In this document: piece by piece, positions 62,724-64,000 of the stretch
How positions within the stretch are numbered: the stretch's first letter is position 1
How the letters are laid out: each line of letters opens with the position of its first letter
Assembly: GCA_902536555.1 (NCBI GenBank)
Contig: CACAXR010000005.1
Span: 1 to 64,000 of the forward strand
DNA from: an uncultured Prochlorococcus sp.
GTDB taxonomy: Bacteria > Cyanobacteriota > Cyanobacteriia > PCC-6307 > Cyanobiaceae
DNA length: 64,000 bases
Direction: 5' to 3'
Translations under genes and position numbers: made by a program
Notes under the pieces: generated by a model
Seen by the model: only the letters and a program-made list of their open reading frames with translations
What the model was told of the DNA's origin: nothing
The model's database searches: none

Positions 62724-63706
62724 GCTTTGACTGGTTCTTGAATGATTCCGCTTGGAACTTCAGTAAACATAATTGATGATAAATACCTCTCTGCTAAATC
62801 AGGTAGAACAACTACAATTGTCTTCCCAGCATAATCATCTTGTTCAGCTAATCTAACGGCAGCAGCAGCAGCAGCTCCACAAGATATTCCTACTAATAGA
62901 CCTTCCTCTTTAGCTAGTCTAAGAGCCATCTCTATAGACTCGTCATTTGTTACTTGTTCAACCTTGTCAACAATTGATAAGTCAAGGTTCTTAGGAATAA
63001 ATCCTGCTCCAATTCCTTGGATTTTATGTGGTCCGGATTTAACCTCTTCTCCATTCATTGTCTGTGTAATAACAGGACTATGTGATGGTTCTACAGCTAC
63101 AGAAGTAATATTCTTGCCCTTCTCTTGCTTAATGTATCTTGAAACTCCTGTAATTGTGCCGCCAGTTCCAACCCCTGCAACTAGGACATCAATTTCACCA
63201 TCGCAATCATCCCAGATTTCTGGCCCAGTGGTTTTGAAATGAATTTCAGGATTTGCTGGATTATCAAATTGACCTGGCATGAAATATTGAGAAGGATTAC
63301 TTTCTGCAATTTCTTTAGCTTTAGCTATTGCTCCAGGCATACCTTTAGATGCTTCTGTTAAAACAATTTCAGCACCTAACACTGCCATAACCCTTCTTCT
63401 TTCAATAGACATGGATTCTGGCATTGTAAGGATGAGTTTATAACCTCTTGCTGAAGCAGTAAAAGCTAGAGCAATTCCTGTATTTCCAGAAGTTGGTTCA
63501 ACAATAGTTTTGTCTTTTGTAAGTTTTCCACTTTTCTCTGCATCCCAGATCATGTTTGCGCCAATCCTACATTTGACACTATAAGCGGGGTTTCTACCTT
63601 CAATTTTTGCAAGTACTGTAGCTTTCGCGTTTTTAGTAACTGATTTTAATTTTACTAATGGAGTGTTTCCAATAGCAAAACTGTTGTCCTCATAAATTTT
63701 TGCCAT
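62720..63706 (-). CDS. cysK: Cysteine synthase A
   Basis: [60 protein letters not shown]. Confidence 0.96.
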   Translation of the reverse strand: MAKIYEDNSFAIGNTPLVKLKSVTKNAKATVLAKIEGRNPAYSVKCRIGANMIWDAEKSGKLTKDKTIVEPTSGNTGIALAFTASARGYKLILTMPESMSIERRRVMAVLGAEIVLTEASKGMPGAIAKAKEIAESNPSQYFMPGQFDNPANPEIHFKTTGPEIWDDCDGEIDVLVAGVGTGGTITGVSRYIKQEKGKNITSVAVEPSHSPVITQTMNGEEVKSGPHKIQGIGAGFIPKNLDLSIVDKVEQVTNDESIEMALRLAKEEGLLVGISCGAAAAAAVRLAEQDDYAGKTIVVVLPDLAERYLSSIMFTEVPSGIIQEPVKA

Positions 63707-63790
63707 TTATATATTTAGAAAATATATATTAATACTAACTATTATTTAGAAAAAGAGTATAAAAGTTTCTATACGGTAAATACTAGGAAT

Positions 63791-64000
63791 TTAGAAATTA
63801 TTTAGTGCTTCTGAAAAGGTTTTCCATAATTGATCTTGGTCTTCTAATCCAACTGATACTCTAATAAGGTGCGAGGGTATACCAAAACTTTCAGCCCAAT
63901 CCAACTCGTCATAATGAGCTAGTAAAACATAAGGACAAACTAGAGTAAATTTTGTACCTAAACTAGGACCTTTAGATACTTTTAGAGAATCATAAAATTT
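63791..64000 (-). CDS. Cys/Met metabolism PLP-dependent enzyme (cystathionine gamma-synthase-like), C-terminal part
   Basis: Minus-strand frame KFYDSLKVSKGPSLGTKFTLVCPYVLLAHYDELDWAESFGIPSHLIRVSVGLEDQDQLWKTFSEALNNF*. Confidence 0.85.
   Translation of the reverse strand, partial: KFYDSLKVSKGPSLGTKFTLVCPYVLLAHYDELDWAESFGIPSHLIRVSVGLEDQDQLWKTFSEALNNF

Noticed and set aside
62855-62885. GCA/GCT repeat tract (ggcagcagcagcagcagctcc)
   Set aside because: It is the poly-Ala stretch [12 protein letters not shown] inside cysK, ordinary coding sequence.

Overview
The window is a low-GC picocyanobacterial chromosome segment. Gene content and order (psaE, pipX, sepF, hpf/lrtA, short PTOX, DUF1651/DUF3303 small proteins, one rRNA operon) look like high-light Prochlorococcus. 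Main blocks: (1) a GH100 invertase-like gene on the minus strand; (2) a complete rRNA operon, 16S - tRNA-Ile(GAT) - tRNA-Ala(TGC) - 23S - 5S, at ~2150-7231; (3) mutM, psaE, a LysM protein, an aldehyde dehydrogenase, a GNAT protein, a PTOX-like oxidase, a CrtH-like carotenoid isomerase and many small proteins; (4) a small variable region at ~23.5-27.4 kb with a CPBP protease, a GT11 fucosyltransferase-like gene, a GT2 gene, a decayed small gene and an ORF-poor stretch; (5) peptidase, photolyase, tenA/thiD and small DUF proteins, then tRNA-Thr(GGT) and tRNA-Tyr(GTA); (6) a core block running aroQ-miaE-cobI-DUF1823-der-cbiQ-like-pipX-yggS-sepF-proC, then GT4-recO-deoC-hpf-lipB-acyl-CoA synthetase-ylqD; (7) a ~9.35 kb integrative element at ~50869-60230 inserted in the 5' end of the pyruvate dehydrogenase E2 gene (pdhC); (8) pdhC-queA-cysK and a partial cys/met PLP enzyme. 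The element is the most interesting part. It appears to use a protein-coding start region as its att site rather than a tRNA. It carries near-copies of the pdhC promoter, start codon and first codons at both ends, so integration would swap promoters between pdhC and the integrase. It also carries repeated GTTAGACAG motifs, a serine resolvase, a primase-type zinc finger protein, tandem GAA-loop hairpins, RHH-like proteins and a DruA-like (DUF4338) protein. Convergent to the DruA-like gene is a minus-strand operon that has a Cys-His-Asp protease-like protein, a HicA-like protein, a tandem paralogue pair and three copies of a ~48-nt leader repeat, each 26-28 nt upstream of a start codon. All family calls come from reading motifs by eye; no searches were run.
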